A stretch of DNA of 64,000 nt from Photobacterium chitinilyticum (GTDB lineage Bacteria; Pseudomonadota; Gammaproteobacteria; Enterobacterales; Vibrionaceae). Positions 17,151 to 27,456 of this stretch are shown in pieces (position 1 is the stretch's first letter; every line of letters begins with the position of its first letter). The stretch spans positions 62,001-126,000 of the forward strand of contig NZ_RJLM01000006.1 in NCBI RefSeq assembly GCF_004104355.1, in the 5' to 3' direction. A model generated the notes under the pieces. The model was given only the letters and a program-made list of their open reading frames with translations, searched no databases and had not been told where the DNA came from. The translations under genes were made by a program, and so were the position numbers.

Positions 17151-19259
17151 ATGTGCTGTGTAATGATTATGACTTCCTCGATTGTAAAAACCATCTGTCC
17201 GTTTTGCGGAGTGGGCTGTGGTATATGCCTCAAAGTCGATGGACAGCAGAAACTGACTGGCGTTGAGCCTCAGGCCAGTCATCCTATTAGCCGCGGAAAA
17301 CTGTGCGAAAAGGGCTGGAGTACGGCATATGCCGTTCATCCCGATAACCGGATCACTCAGCCATTAAAACGGATCACAAACAAATTCCAACCGATTAGCT
17401 GGGATGAAGCACTGTCTTTGATCTGTGATTCTCTAAAAGTCATTTTTGAAGAGGCTGGGCCTGAAGCTGTCGGGGTCATCTCCAGTGCCCGCGCAACCAA
17501 TGAAGATAACTATGCGGCGCAAAAGTTTGCCCGTGCGGTGCTGAAAACCAACAATATCGATCACTGTGCTCGGATCTGTCATAGCCCGACAGTAGCCGGG
17601 TTGAAGCAGACTTTGGGCTCAGGAGCGATGACCAACAGCGCCAAAGATATTTACGACACTGATTTGATCGTGGTGATCGGTGCCGATCCGACAGAAAATC
17701 ACAGTATCTTGGGCGGCCATATTGTTGATGCTCACCTTAAGGGAACTCCGTTAATTGTCATTGATCCGCGGGAAACGCGATTGGCGAAAATGGCGGATAT
17801 GCATGTGCAGCTCAAGCCCGGTAGTAATATTGCTCTTATCAACGCCATGTTGCATACCATCATCGCGCAGCAATGGCACAATCAATCCTTTATTGAACAA
17901 CGCTGCGAAGGATTTGAGGCTTTGGCTAGTAATGTTGAGAAGCTGACCCCGGAGTCTGTTGAGCCGATTACTGGAGTCAGTGCCGAGTTAGTCCGCAAGG
18001 TTGCCAAGGCATACAGCCAGACGAAAAGTGCGATGATCTTCTATGGTATGGGGATCACCCAGTTCGTCAGCGGAACCCAGAGTGTTATTGCTCTTGCAGA
18101 TCTGGCATTGGTTTGCGGGCAGATTGGCCGTCCCGGGACAGGAATAAACCCGTTACGAGGTCAGAATAATGTGCAGGGGGCCTGTGATATGGGCTGTTTG
18201 CCAAATGTATATCCCGGTTATCAGGCTGCGGATGCGGCCGATGTTCAGCATAAATTCTCTCAGTGCTGGGGAGGGGAAGTTGCCGAGGGGCCGGGGTTAA
18301 CGTCGTTGGGGATGACCAAGGCTACTCTGTCAGGTGATTTTCGTGGATTGATTTTATTTGGTGAAGATCCGGTGGTCACTGATCCGGATCAGAATCATGT
18401 TAAGGCGGCGCTTAAAGCGCTGGACTTGCTGGTCGTGGCTGAACTGACCATGACAGAAACCGCCAAACTGGCAGATATTGTGCTACCTGCCGCTTCTTTT
18501 GCTGAAAAAGACGGTACCTTTACGAATTGTGAGCGACGCGTTCAGCGGATATCACAAGTATTGGCTCCGCCCGGCATGGCAAAGGGAGATTGGCAGTGGC
18601 TTAGAGTCTTGGCTGAAAAGCTGGGAAGCCAGCAGTTAAGCTGGGAGACCAGTGAACAAGTATTTGATGAGATGGCGGCGTTGACGCCGTCTTATCAGGG
18701 AATGAGTTACGAAGGGCTGACACAACACCACGGGCTGCAATGGCCTTGTAACCGGGATGCGCCACAGGGCACGGAGGTTTTGCACCGTGATACCTTTCCA
18801 ATTGGGAAGGCGAAACTAATGCCGGTTCATTTTACCGCCATTGATGAACCCGCCGATGAGCAGTTTCCATTATTGCTGACCACCAATCGCCTGCATTTTC
18901 ATTATGGTTGCGGCTCCATGACCCGTAAGTCACCGCTGCTGGAAAGGGAAACGCCAGCAGGCGTATTGTTTATCAATCCTGTCGATGCGAAAGCCCTTCA
19001 GCTACAGCGATTTGCGCCAATAGGTGTTCGGTCTCGTCGTGGGTATCTGGAGACTCGAGCGATGATAACGGATGATGTTCCGCCGGGCTTGGTCAGTATG
19101 CCTTATCATTTCAAGGAGGCGCCCTCGAACCAGCTAACCAATACGGCGCAGGATCCTCTCACCAAAATGCCCGAGCTGAAAGCCTGTGCCGTGTCGGTAT
19201 TTCCGCTACCACCTAATCAAGCGCCGAAAACTGCGCAACAACTGTGGGAGGAACAATAA
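17151..19259 (+). CDS. Molybdopterin formate dehydrogenase, catalytic subunit (Cys type)
   Basis: Mo/W-bis-MGD oxidoreductase of the FdhF type that oxidises formate to CO2. Seen: one N-terminal [4Fe-4S] site (CPFCGVGCGICL to KLCEKGW), the catalytic loop ARICHSPTVAGL with C143-H144 where E. coli FdhF has Sec-His, and the GTGINPLRGQNNVQG signature. The C-terminal cofactor domain is complete. It has no ferredoxin-like N-terminal extension, so electrons must leave through the two subunits encoded next. The start could be 17151, 17163 or 17169; no clear SD separates them. Cytoplasmic: no Tat signal. Confidence 0.9.
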   Translation: MCCVMIMTSSIVKTICPFCGVGCGICLKVDGQQKLTGVEPQASHPISRGKLCEKGWSTAYAVHPDNRITQPLKRITNKFQPISWDEALSLICDSLKVIFEEAGPEAVGVISSARATNEDNYAAQKFARAVLKTNNIDHCARICHSPTVAGLKQTLGSGAMTNSAKDIYDTDLIVVIGADPTENHSILGGHIVDAHLKGTPLIVIDPRETRLAKMADMHVQLKPGSNIALINAMLHTIIAQQWHNQSFIEQRCEGFEALASNVEKLTPESVEPITGVSAELVRKVAKAYSQTKSAMIFYGMGITQFVSGTQSVIALADLALVCGQIGRPGTGINPLRGQNNVQGACDMGCLPNVYPGYQAADAADVQHKFSQCWGGEVAEGPGLTSLGMTKATLSGDFRGLILFGEDPVVTDPDQNHVKAALKALDLLVVAELTMTETAKLADIVLPAASFAEKDGTFTNCERRVQRISQVLAPPGMAKGDWQWLRVLAEKLGSQQLSWETSEQVFDEMAALTPSYQGMSYEGLTQHHGLQWPCNRDAPQGTEVLHRDTFPIGKAKLMPVHFTAIDEPADEQFPLLLTTNRLHFHYGCGSMTRKSPLLERETPAGVLFINPVDAKALQLQRFAPIGVRSRRGYLETRAMITDDVPPGLVSMPYHFKEAPSNQLTNTAQDPLTKMPELKACAVSVFPLPPNQAPKTAQQLWEEQ

Positions 19260-19260
19260 C

Positions 19261-20328
19261 ATGCAGCAGTACTTGCTTGAGTCACTTTATGAGCTGCAAT
19301 CACATTTGTCCCATTCACGCCTGTTCTATCAGGTGGTTGACAATGACGGTGATCCCCACTGGCAGCAGATTGAACTAGACGAAGTTGAGCAGGAAGGCTT
19401 TCAGCCATTAACCCACAAAATGCCACAGAGCTCCGCCAAGGGCTTCTTTTTTGCCGAGCAGGAACCGCTGTATGTTTTCGACGGCCAATTCTTTCGTGAA
19501 ACACTACCCAAGCCCGATCCCTTTGTGCTTTTTGGTGTGCTGAGCTGTGACTTGATGGCTATTCACTATCAGGATATTTTTTTTGAACAAGATCCTTACT
19601 ATCAGGCGCGTCGCCAGCAGGGATTGTTAGTGGGTATTGATTGTGTACAACCTTGCAAAGAAGGCTTCTGTTACTTGGTCAATGCCGGACCGGGTGTCCG
19701 GGATGAAACGGCTGATCTGATTTTGCATCCGCTCACAGATGGCCGCTGGTTGCTGGTGGCTATTACGGCATTGGGTAAAGAGTCAATTCATGGCTTAACG
19801 CTCACACCTGCCTCTGCGCACGAGATCAGTTTACGCTGGGATAATTTGAGCCATTGCGAGCAGCAGTTTGAGGATCATTCGTATATTAGTGAGGGGATCA
19901 ATAAGCTCAATGCGGATCTCATACCGCCTTCCTTTTGGCAACAAGTCGGTGTCCAATGCCTAGGATGTTCCGGTTGTACGACACTGTGTCCGACGTGTTC
20001 TTGTTATGGTACTCACAGTCAGCCGATCGGGGCGTCAGAAAGTAAAGCTATTCAAAATAACAAAGCCGGTCAAGATAACCAAGCGAGCCAGCATGTGCGT
20101 TTTTGGGACTCATGCTTATATGAAGGGTTCCAGCGTGAAGCCAGTTTTCATAATCCGGCCGAACAGGCCGGTGAGCGGGTTAAGCGTTTCTGGTACCACA
20201 AGTTCAGTGACGATTTTCTTCCTGAATTTGGCCGATATGGCTGTGTGGGTTGTGGCCGTTGCGAACGAGCCTGCCCAGGCGTTATTGGTGTTCATTCGAT
20301 TATGAGGAGGATCGTCGACGATGCATAA
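19261..20328 (+). CDS. 4Fe-4S dicluster electron-transfer subunit (AsrA/HydB-like)
   Basis: A 355-residue iron-sulfur protein resembling the beta subunits of anaerobic sulfite reductase (AsrA) and sulfhydrogenase (HydB). Two ferredoxin-type sites are seen: CLGCSGCTTLCPTC and CVGCGRCERACPG. The ATG follows GGAGGAACAATAAC, which fixes the start 1 bp after the dehydrogenase stop. Its place between formate dehydrogenase and a flavoprotein suggests it wires formate oxidation to NAD(P)+. The segment at about 260-280 is rich in Lys, Asn and Gln and looks like a flexible insertion. Confidence 0.85.
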   Translation: MQQYLLESLYELQSHLSHSRLFYQVVDNDGDPHWQQIELDEVEQEGFQPLTHKMPQSSAKGFFFAEQEPLYVFDGQFFRETLPKPDPFVLFGVLSCDLMAIHYQDIFFEQDPYYQARRQQGLLVGIDCVQPCKEGFCYLVNAGPGVRDETADLILHPLTDGRWLLVAITALGKESIHGLTLTPASAHEISLRWDNLSHCEQQFEDHSYISEGINKLNADLIPPSFWQQVGVQCLGCSGCTTLCPTCSCYGTHSQPIGASESKAIQNNKAGQDNQASQHVRFWDSCLYEGFQREASFHNPAEQAGERVKRFWYHKFSDDFLPEFGRYGCVGCGRCERACPGVIGVHSIMRRIVDDA

Positions 20329-21157
20329 CCTCACGCCTTCAGCTGTACAGCTCGTTGATTTTTATGACGATGGCGAGCACACGCGGCATTTTCATTTCCG
20401 GTTACTGGAAGAGCCTGAAATCACCACTCACGAACATCATGCCAAGTGGCGACACACCCAGACCGGGCAGTTTTTCATGCTCAGCGTCCCAACTTTTGGT
20501 GAAGCGCCTTTTAGCTTCACCGAAGTACCTGATGAAAATGGTTATTTTCGTGCTTTGATCCGCCGTATGGGAGCGGTGACATCTGAATTGTTTGAGTTAG
20601 AGGCGGGTCAGATATTGGGTGCTCGAGGCCCGTTTGGTGCTGGTTGGCCTATGGATGAGATTGCTAATAAGCGGATACTGGCCATCGGTGGCGGTTGTGG
20701 TCTGGCACCCTTGGTGAGTGTGGTTAATCAACTTATTGAACACCAAAACTATACTCAGTTATCGCTTATCTATGGTGCCCGTTCACGGCAAACGCAGATG
20801 TTAAATCCGGAGCGAGAACGCTGGCAACACATTATTCCGGTATACAACACCATTGAAGAGGGGGGAGTCAATGGCGGTGACAATGAATACATGGGAACGC
20901 CAAGTGATATTCTCCCAACGGTGTTGGACAGCTTCGGCGAGCTACCGGAGATTGTGCTGTTGGCTGGCCCCGAGGCGATGATGTACTCGCTGGCGGAGTA
21001 TTTGGTTGCCTATGGTATTTCCGACCACACTATTTATTTGTCCATTGAACGGCGGATGCATTGCGCAGTAGGAACCTGTGGTCACTGCTATATGGAGAGC
21101 AAATACGCTTGTACAGACGGCCCGACATTTCGCTGGGATCAATTGCCGAAAAACTAA
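20321..21157 (+). CDS. FAD/NAD(P)-binding oxidoreductase subunit (AsrB/HydG-like)
   Basis: A 278-residue ferredoxin-NADP+ reductase-type protein. Seen: an FAD-binding region (GQFFMLSVPTFGEAPFSFTE), the NAD(P)-binding GGGCGLAPLVSV, and a C-terminal [2Fe-2S] site CAVGTCGHCYMESKYAC as in AsrB and dihydroorotate dehydrogenase electron-transfer subunits. It overlaps the previous gene by 8 bp, with AGGAGG upstream of its ATG. It is the likely NAD(P)-reactive end of a formate:NAD(P)+ oxidoreductase. The direction in vivo is unknown; the complex could also reduce CO2. Confidence 0.87.
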   Translation: MHNLTPSAVQLVDFYDDGEHTRHFHFRLLEEPEITTHEHHAKWRHTQTGQFFMLSVPTFGEAPFSFTEVPDENGYFRALIRRMGAVTSELFELEAGQILGARGPFGAGWPMDEIANKRILAIGGGCGLAPLVSVVNQLIEHQNYTQLSLIYGARSRQTQMLNPERERWQHIIPVYNTIEEGGVNGGDNEYMGTPSDILPTVLDSFGELPEIVLLAGPEAMMYSLAEYLVAYGISDHTIYLSIERRMHCAVGTCGHCYMESKYACTDGPTFRWDQLPKN

Positions 21158-21180
21158 AAAAGGGCTACAAGCGTAGCCCT
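21155..21180 (-). terminator. Terminator for the minus-strand lipoprotein pseudogene
   Basis: AGGGCTAC-AAGC-GTAGCCCT forms an 8-bp stem. Read on the minus strand it is followed by TTTTTAGTTTTT, a good T-run. It also separates the convergent formate operon. Confidence 0.75.
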
Positions 21181-21207
21181 AAGTCGTTATTGTGTATCCG
21201 TCGTATT

Positions 21208-24200
21208 TTATTGTGCAGGCGTCGGTTCGACAGGCTGCTCAGGAGTAACGGGTTCTTCGGGTACTACAGGCTCTTCAGGAACAACAGGTTCTTCAGGTGT
21301 TACTGGCTCTTCAGGTTGCTCTACAACCTTAGGTTCGCGCATCTGAAGTTGCCAGTATTGTGTCTTAGTTGAATTACCTTCTTGGCTTATTACAATGGTA
21401 TCACCAAGGTTGTACAGCTTGTTGGAGTTATCTGTATATGCTGGCAGCGCATACATATACTTATCGCTTGACCATTGGCCATGCTCATCACGTACGGCGG
21501 TACCTTTGTTAAAGATGGTAATCGACTCATTGGGTACATCAGCGTTGTTGACGGTGTATTGTGCGCCATCTTGTAAGCTAACAAGGCGAGCGTAATAGCC
21601 CTCTAGTGTCTTGCCACGTTGAGTTAGGCGTTTATGGCTTACTTGTTGTTCTATAATACCCTCAACCTCCACATCAATGATTTCAGCGACGTCATACACA
21701 TAATCACCCGCTTTATTTGTAACGCCGGCAGCACTAAATGCGATGTGTCCATCTGGTTTACGGTAAGCGACGGCATAAACATCAGAGGTTCCTCGAACAT
21801 AACCTTCTGAAAAAAGGTGTAACTTCGGCAGTTCGGCAATAGAATCCCACAGCCAATAACCGATGCCATCCCACTCGCCAACTTTCGCAACCATACAGCC
21901 TGCACCAGAGTTTTTTATGTCGTTTGCAATAGCAAAGCTCATGGTTTCGACACTACGACAGAAGTATTCGGCATCGCCAGGTATCACCAACTCTTGAGTG
22001 GTGATTTGTTGCGTTACCAAATCGAAGGTCCTTAACACTGGGCTGTCTTTGGTATCTAAAACGGCTATTTGACTCTTGTTCGACGGCGTTTGAATTCGTT
22101 CGCCAGGCATTGGGGCTTTTTCTTCCCATGTTCCCGTTTCGAAGTGGTAAATATGAGGTATTTCTCCTTTTGTGTAATGCTGGTTAGTAACAACAAAGTC
22201 CCCGTTTGGCGTGAAGGCAAAGCTATCCGCAGTCATATTAACAGTTGAATTCGGGTAATTTGCCAATGGTATTTCTGTCAGGCTGCCGTCACTCAACTTA
22301 TAGCGGTAAGCGAGTTGGCTATCAGCGGCTGCTCTGTTTGTGCTGTCTATTAGCAGGAAAATATAGCCATAGTAATCGTGAATAATTCCATTTCTTATTA
22401 ACTCATGCTGGCTATCATATTCATCCTTGGAAGCGGCTAGTACAAGAGCAGGGGTCGATTCGCCTTTTGATGTTACCTTGGTTAAATAGATACCATCTTG
22501 TTCAGCGCCTTCGACCTGCCAGAAACGATATAGCGTATTGCCGCTCTGTATCGCCTGAACAACCGTTACGGTTTGGCCTGCTGGTGGGTTTCCATCCAAG
22601 TAGTGCCATTGGTATACGTCAGCGTTGTCAAGTACGTTGACCTTTAAGTTAATCATTGTAGGGGAATCGTCAATATCTGTGATTGCACCTAACTCGGCAA
22701 AGATTTGCTGTAGTTCTACTGGTACATTTAGAATTTCTAATTTGTCTTTACCAGAACGTACAGCATGGATACGATCGCTGTCTTTGTCTATTTCTGCTAT
22801 CTGAATACCAGACGGATCCCATCGATCCCCAAATCCATAAGATTCAAAATTCAAGCCATGCTCGGTAGCGGTAAATACATGCTCAACGCCATTTGAGCGG
22901 GTAAATGTAAACCCATATTCAAGAATGTCCCCTTCTGTAAGTGTCAGCACGCCATCAACAAAACTCGGTGTTGAACTAACTATTTTCGGATAAGTTACTG
23001 TTACGGTTTCTTCAAGTGTAAAACCTTGATAGGTCGCGGTAACCACTGACTGACCTTCCGCGATGCCGGTAGCCACCCCATTTTCATCGATAGTTAGGAA
23101 CTCTGGGTTGCTGCTGGTCCAAATAACCTCGTCGGTAATGACACTGACGCTACCGTCATTAAACTCACCGTTGAGTGACAATTGTATGGTTTCTTCACGT
23201 GAAATAATGCCGTTAGGTAAGTTCAAACTTACGCTAATTATTTTCGCAATTACATCAAATTGTTGTTTTGCAGTGAGATCACCCAAAGTGGCAGTAACCG
23301 TTGCAGTACCTACACCTTTGCTGAGGAAGCGACCGTTGCCTAAGGATTCAATAGTTTCAGGGTTGCTTGACGTCCATTCGGCTTCATTGCTGAAGTCGAC
23401 TAAATAATCATTTTGATGTACGCCTTGGGCAGTAACTTTCCATTCGTCATGTAGCAGTTGTTGACGATGAATAGAATCAAAGCGTAATGATGCCAGTACC
23501 GCCGCTTCAGAATCAAAAGTAACCTCATCGAAAGAGCCTTTATATTCAGCTTTAAGTGTTATAGTTCCTGCACTGTTAACTTGTAGCTGCCCACCATTAA
23601 CTCTTGTCAGTGCTTTTTCAGGACTTATTGAATATGTTGCAAGGCCACTAACATCGGATGAAGTGTCGTCAGACCAAAATGCTTTAATTGATGGGCTGAG
23701 TAAATCGCCAACACTTACTTTCTGAGAGATTCCACTCATAGTGAGGCGCTTGACAAAAGCGGCATCAGGATCGAGAGGTCCTTCAGCTACAACGTAATTA
23801 TGTTTTGTTTTCCACGCGTTAATGTCTTCAAAACGGTGTGATTCTTGCTCTACAAACCATGTGTCGGAAAATAAGGTATCCCATGCAAGCTTGTAAGGTT
23901 TAGTATTTGCTTTATACCAATCTTGCCATGTTGGATCACTAAGTACTGCTCGCAACCAAGCTGTACTGTTTTTAAAACCTGCTAATTTTGCAGAATGATC
24001 AATAACAGACTTTAAGCCAACACCATAACGAACAACCACCAGTTCTGTGAAATTGCTATCAAGTTGTTGATAAGAATTCTATTCAGCTGCTGTGACGAAA
24101 TTATTTTTATCTTCGTCAGCAACGACGTATTCGACCGTTGAAAAGTTTGTAATCAGTGCTTGATTAGTTTTTTTTAAAAGCTTCCGCCAAACTCGTTCCG

Positions 24201-24523
24201 GAGAATTGATAAAGGATAATGTCACTGCGCTGAGCATGATATGTGATTGGCTGGGATTTGATTTTGTCAAACTCTGCAACAGAAATTGAAGCATTTACAG
24301 AGTACTTACCATTTACATCTGTTTTTCCTGATGCGAGAAGGTTGTGTCCGGCATATACAGAAACCGTGGTATCAGCCATTGGACCATCGTATACCGTTCC
24401 GCTAAACGTTATTGTATTTTGTGGTGCTTGTTTTCCGACTTCAGTTTTAGTTTCTGAATCAGAACCCCCACAAGCAGTCAACATCACAATGAGTGGGACA
24501 CTCATCAAAATAGGCTTATGCAT
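21208..24523 (-). pseudogene. Large Ig-like (Big2) lipoprotein, broken by a frameshift and a stop codon
   Basis: The N-terminal piece (24523 to 24164) has a signal and lipobox VMLTAC, then a carboxypeptidase-regulatory-like module (TFSGTVYDGPMADTTVSVYA). The frame ends at FKKN-stop inside a run of eight A. With seven A it continues as FKKTNQALITNF, but then meets TAG at 24079-24081. After the TAG the same frame is open to 21208 (about 960 residues). The main body has Ig-like repeats of the bacterial Big2 type (ATVTATLGDLTAKQQFDV; NGVATGIAEGQSVVTATY) and a C-terminal Pro/Glu/Val repeat. Two independent lesions argue for a real pseudogene. The intact form would be a surface-exposed lipoprotein of about 1,100 residues. 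Confidence 0.8.
21217..21325 (-). repeat. Tandem 18-bp repeats coding a PEEPVV/PEEPVT tail
   Basis: The last about 35 codons of the pseudogene repeat a six-residue unit (EEPVTP, EEPVVP, EEPVVP, EEPVTP, EQPVEP). Such Pro/Glu tails are typical wall- or surface-spacer segments and are prone to slippage. Confidence 0.7.
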
Positions 24524-25142
24524 TCGTTATCCTTAATGATTTACACGCTATATTTTTTGAATGTTATTAACTTCAAAAAATACTACTTTCTTACACGGGT
24601 TTTTAGTTTTACTTTTAACTAAAAACAAAGTTAACTGTTGTTTTTTTATTAATATTGACCTCGTGGTCCATATCAAAATCAACAATGCGGCAGGAGGTTA
24701 AGTTTAGCGTGGAGATAATTCAAGCTCTTATTTTTTTGCGAATTTCAATGATCGCAACATCAATGGATGTAATGTGGTTATTGATGTTTTGATATTTAGT
24801 GTTAATTGTCAGTCAGTTTGGGTTTTACTTTAAACTCTTTAATATCAATTGCTTGTGTTCTTATCTGTATGTGTTTGATAATGATAAAATATAAGTGTCA
24901 AGGTGGTTTTTAAAACTGATGATTATATAATTCATTAATGGTTATGTCTTATTGAGATTTATTTATCGGTTTTTGGGATGATGTTTTTATTTTAAAGTAT
25001 AGGAGTCTATACATGTTATTTATGGAAAATATAAATAACAATTGCGTTCTCAGTGAGAACTCAGTCTAAATTATTTTTATGCATTTATTGTACAAAATTC
25101 TCACCAGAAGTATTTAATGCTTTATGGTTGCAATTAAAATGT
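24524..25142. other. 619-bp AT-rich non-coding region
   Basis: No ORF of coding character. It contains an interrupted 15-bp palindrome GTTCTCAGTGAGAAC at 25046-25060. This lies inside an 18-codon ORF (25014-25070) that has an AGGAG 7 bases before its ATG. A function for either is not supported by anything else. Confidence 0.5.
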
Positions 25143-26072
25143 TTATATATTGTTATCTGTATGTTGGGTGTTTTTAAAAAGATTATCTACTTTATCTCGA
25201 ACCCACTTATGTAATTGATCATTATGATGCCTTTCATGCCAAACACTTTTTATTGTTAAAGAGGGTAAAGGAAAAGGGCATTTTTTCATTTTGAGCCCGA
25301 AGCATCGCTGCCCTTGCTTGGCGATTGATTCAGGTAGAATCGCTATCAACCTAGAGTGCGGCAGTAATGTGAGTTGTAGATTAAGGCTTTCTACATAGAG
25401 GCCTATCTGGCGGGGGGGGAGCCCTTCTTTTTCACCATATAAGGTAACGGGATCGTCTTTGTCATCGATCAGGCTGGATTTGATATGCGGATAGCTAAAA
25501 AGGGCGTCGCTGCTCCAATTTTCGAGAATAGGGTGTTGGTTATCAACTAGGCTGACGAGTTCTTCATTTATGAGGCGTTTCTGTATAAATCGTGGGTTGG
25601 CCTTTATACCAGAACCAATGATCATATCTAACTCGCCATTGTCTAACTTTGAGTAACTGTTGCTGTCCAGCATTTTCAAGTCAAAAACAATGTGCGGGGC
25701 TTCGGTATTAATAGCCTCGATGGCTCTGGATAAATAGCTTGCAACGAGAAAGTCATGAGTGTGAATTCTGAAACGGCGTTGAGTTGTAGAAAGATCCAAA
25801 GACTTAGGCGTAAACAAAGTCTCTATTTCATCAAGTATGAAACGAAGTTTGTCTGACTGGTCGAGCGCATAATTGGTAGGTTCAAGCCCCTTGGCGTTGC
25901 GAATAAAAAGTGGATCGTCAAAAGCAGCCCTTAGCCGGGTAAGGGTATGACTCATGGCTGATTGGCTGACATTCATTTTTGCTGCTGCCCGCCCTACGTG
26001 CCGTTCATCTAACAAGGCGCGCAGTGACTTCAGTAAGTTGAGGTCAATTTTAGAAATATTATTATCATTCAT
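25143..26072 (-). CDS. LysR-family transcriptional regulator
   Basis: A 309-residue regulator with an N-terminal winged HTH (VGRAAAKMNVSQSAMSHTLTRLR, about residues 27-49, then DDPLFIR) and a substrate-binding domain. It is divergent from the DoxX and SDR genes (85 bp between starts), which are its likely targets. The inducer is unknown. The binding domain resembles the NodD/LinR/NahR-like group in general layout only. Confidence 0.88.
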   Translation of the reverse strand: MNDNNISKIDLNLLKSLRALLDERHVGRAAAKMNVSQSAMSHTLTRLRAAFDDPLFIRNAKGLEPTNYALDQSDKLRFILDEIETLFTPKSLDLSTTQRRFRIHTHDFLVASYLSRAIEAINTEAPHIVFDLKMLDSNSYSKLDNGELDMIIGSGIKANPRFIQKRLINEELVSLVDNQHPILENWSSDALFSYPHIKSSLIDDKDDPVTLYGEKEGLPPRQIGLYVESLNLQLTLLPHSRLIAILPESIAKQGQRCFGLKMKKCPFPLPSLTIKSVWHERHHNDQLHKWVRDKVDNLFKNTQHTDNNI

Positions 26073-26157
26073 AATGGTTATCGATAGTAATCACTACCAT
26101 TTATAATGTTCGGATCTTAAGCTCTTTTCAACCCCCCGATTAAAAACGAAGAGCACG

Positions 26158-26526
26158 ATGAATACCTTTCTTACAGTAGTAATTGCATTGCTTTCGGCAT
26201 TTTTCTTATTTGCTAGCTCAATCAAGTTATTTGGTTGGCAGAAAATGATATTCGATAAGCAGCTAGTGTTTTTTCACTCTTACGGATTGAATCGCCAGGT
26301 CATGGTGGTTGTCGGGCTCGCTGAGCTATTTGGTGGCCTTGCTATTTGGTTTCAAAGTAGCCTTTTCGGCACACTTGGAGCTCTGGCTTTGCTGGGAACC
26401 TCTCTGGGGGCCATCATCTGCCATCTTCGGTTTGATACCTGGAAGGATGGTATTCCTGCGATGATCACATTGTCTCTCTCAAGCATGATTGTATATTTTT
26501 CTCTGCAGGGAGCGTCGTGGTTGTAA
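26158..26526 (+). CDS. DoxX-like small membrane protein
   Basis: A 122-residue protein with four hydrophobic segments and the DoxX pattern (SSIKLFGW near the start, GLAELFGGLAIW centrally, LGAIICHLRF). DoxX-like proteins are integral membrane proteins without a settled role. It is probably co-transcribed with the SDR gene 114 bp downstream and controlled by the divergent LysR protein. Confidence 0.78.
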   Translation: MNTFLTVVIALLSAFFLFASSIKLFGWQKMIFDKQLVFFHSYGLNRQVMVVVGLAELFGGLAIWFQSSLFGTLGALALLGTSLGAIICHLRFDTWKDGIPAMITLSLSSMIVYFSLQGASWL

Positions 26527-26640
26527 ATCTGTTTTTGCTTTTAATGCAAAACATCATTGCGTGTAGGCGCATTGTTAGCCAGCCTCATTATTAATAGTAT
26601 CAATGGTGACAGCGTAAGAGCTTCATATATAGGAATAATA

Positions 26641-27360
26641 ATGACGACCAATGTAATAAGAACAGCAACAGTTGCAGCGTGTTTTTCAGTTACTGCTCAG
26701 GAGATAATTCGACAGCTAGTTGAATCAGGTACTCAGGTTGTTGGCTATGGCCGCAAGGGAGATGAGCAGCGCGCAATAGAACTAGAGAGCCAATATGATG
26801 GAAAATTAACGGTTTTACTAGGTGACTTAGCTGCAGAAGAAGACAGCCAACAACTTGTGGCTCAAGCTTTGGATATTTTGGGTGGAGCAATAGATGTTCA
26901 CTACCACTGTTCTGGGGTCTATTCTTGGAACCGTTGGGAGGACGTTCCGGCAGTTGAAGTTGAACGTTTGTTCAATGCTAACTTTACAACGGCGTGGACA
27001 CTTGGGCGTGAAATATTTGCGGCAATGAAGCCAAGAGGAAAAGGTGCGATCATGTTTGTATCAGCTCGAGATACAATCCGTAATGTACCGTGTGGCTTCG
27101 GGCCATACATGGCTTCTAAGCTTGCTCTTAACGGGCTGGTAGAAAGCCTTGCAGCTGAAGGCGTTCAGCATGGAATTAAGGTTAATGCGGTGTTGCCGAC
27201 GATTATGGATACTGATGTCAATCGTCAAGCGATGCCTGATATTGATCACACCAGCTGGATTGATCCTGCTCAGTTAGCGGAGATCATGATTGATTTGACT
27301 CAGCCTTCAAAGACGAACCTATCGGGAGCACTGATACCCGTACAGGGGAAAATGCTGTAA
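26641..27360 (+). CDS. Short-chain dehydrogenase/reductase family protein with degenerate glycine motif
   Basis: A 239-residue SDR. The start at 26641 follows AGGAATAATA. The catalytic YxxxK is present (Y-M-A-S-K), preceded by the catalytic-type Ser in MFVSARDT, and the C-terminal part (GIKVNAVLPTIMDTDVN) is typical. The N-terminal TGxxxGIG cofactor motif is replaced by VAACFSVTAQEI, with no glycines, so nucleotide binding may differ or be lost. Likely in an operon with the DoxX gene. Confidence 0.8.
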   Translation: MTTNVIRTATVAACFSVTAQEIIRQLVESGTQVVGYGRKGDEQRAIELESQYDGKLTVLLGDLAAEEDSQQLVAQALDILGGAIDVHYHCSGVYSWNRWEDVPAVEVERLFNANFTTAWTLGREIFAAMKPRGKGAIMFVSARDTIRNVPCGFGPYMASKLALNGLVESLAAEGVQHGIKVNAVLPTIMDTDVNRQAMPDIDHTSWIDPAQLAEIMIDLTQPSKTNLSGALIPVQGKML

Positions 27361-27406
27361 ACACCTAAAGGTGTCCTAAGTACAAAACCAATGTATTGAC
27401 AGTAGA

Positions 27407-27430
27407 TGGATACTTGCTGTGTAGTATCCA
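27407..27430. terminator. Hairpin between convergent SDR and trxC genes
   Basis: TGGATACT and AGTATCCA form an 8-bp stem with an 8-base loop. There is no strong T-run on either side, so its strength as a terminator is doubtful. Confidence 0.5.
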
Positions 27431-27456
27431 CCTATTCAAAATGCGAACGAAGGGTA

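Noticed and set aside
25014-25070. 18-codon ORF with a good AGGAG
   Set aside because: No gene follows on the same strand for it to lead, and it has no recognisable attenuator. Left as an intergenic note.
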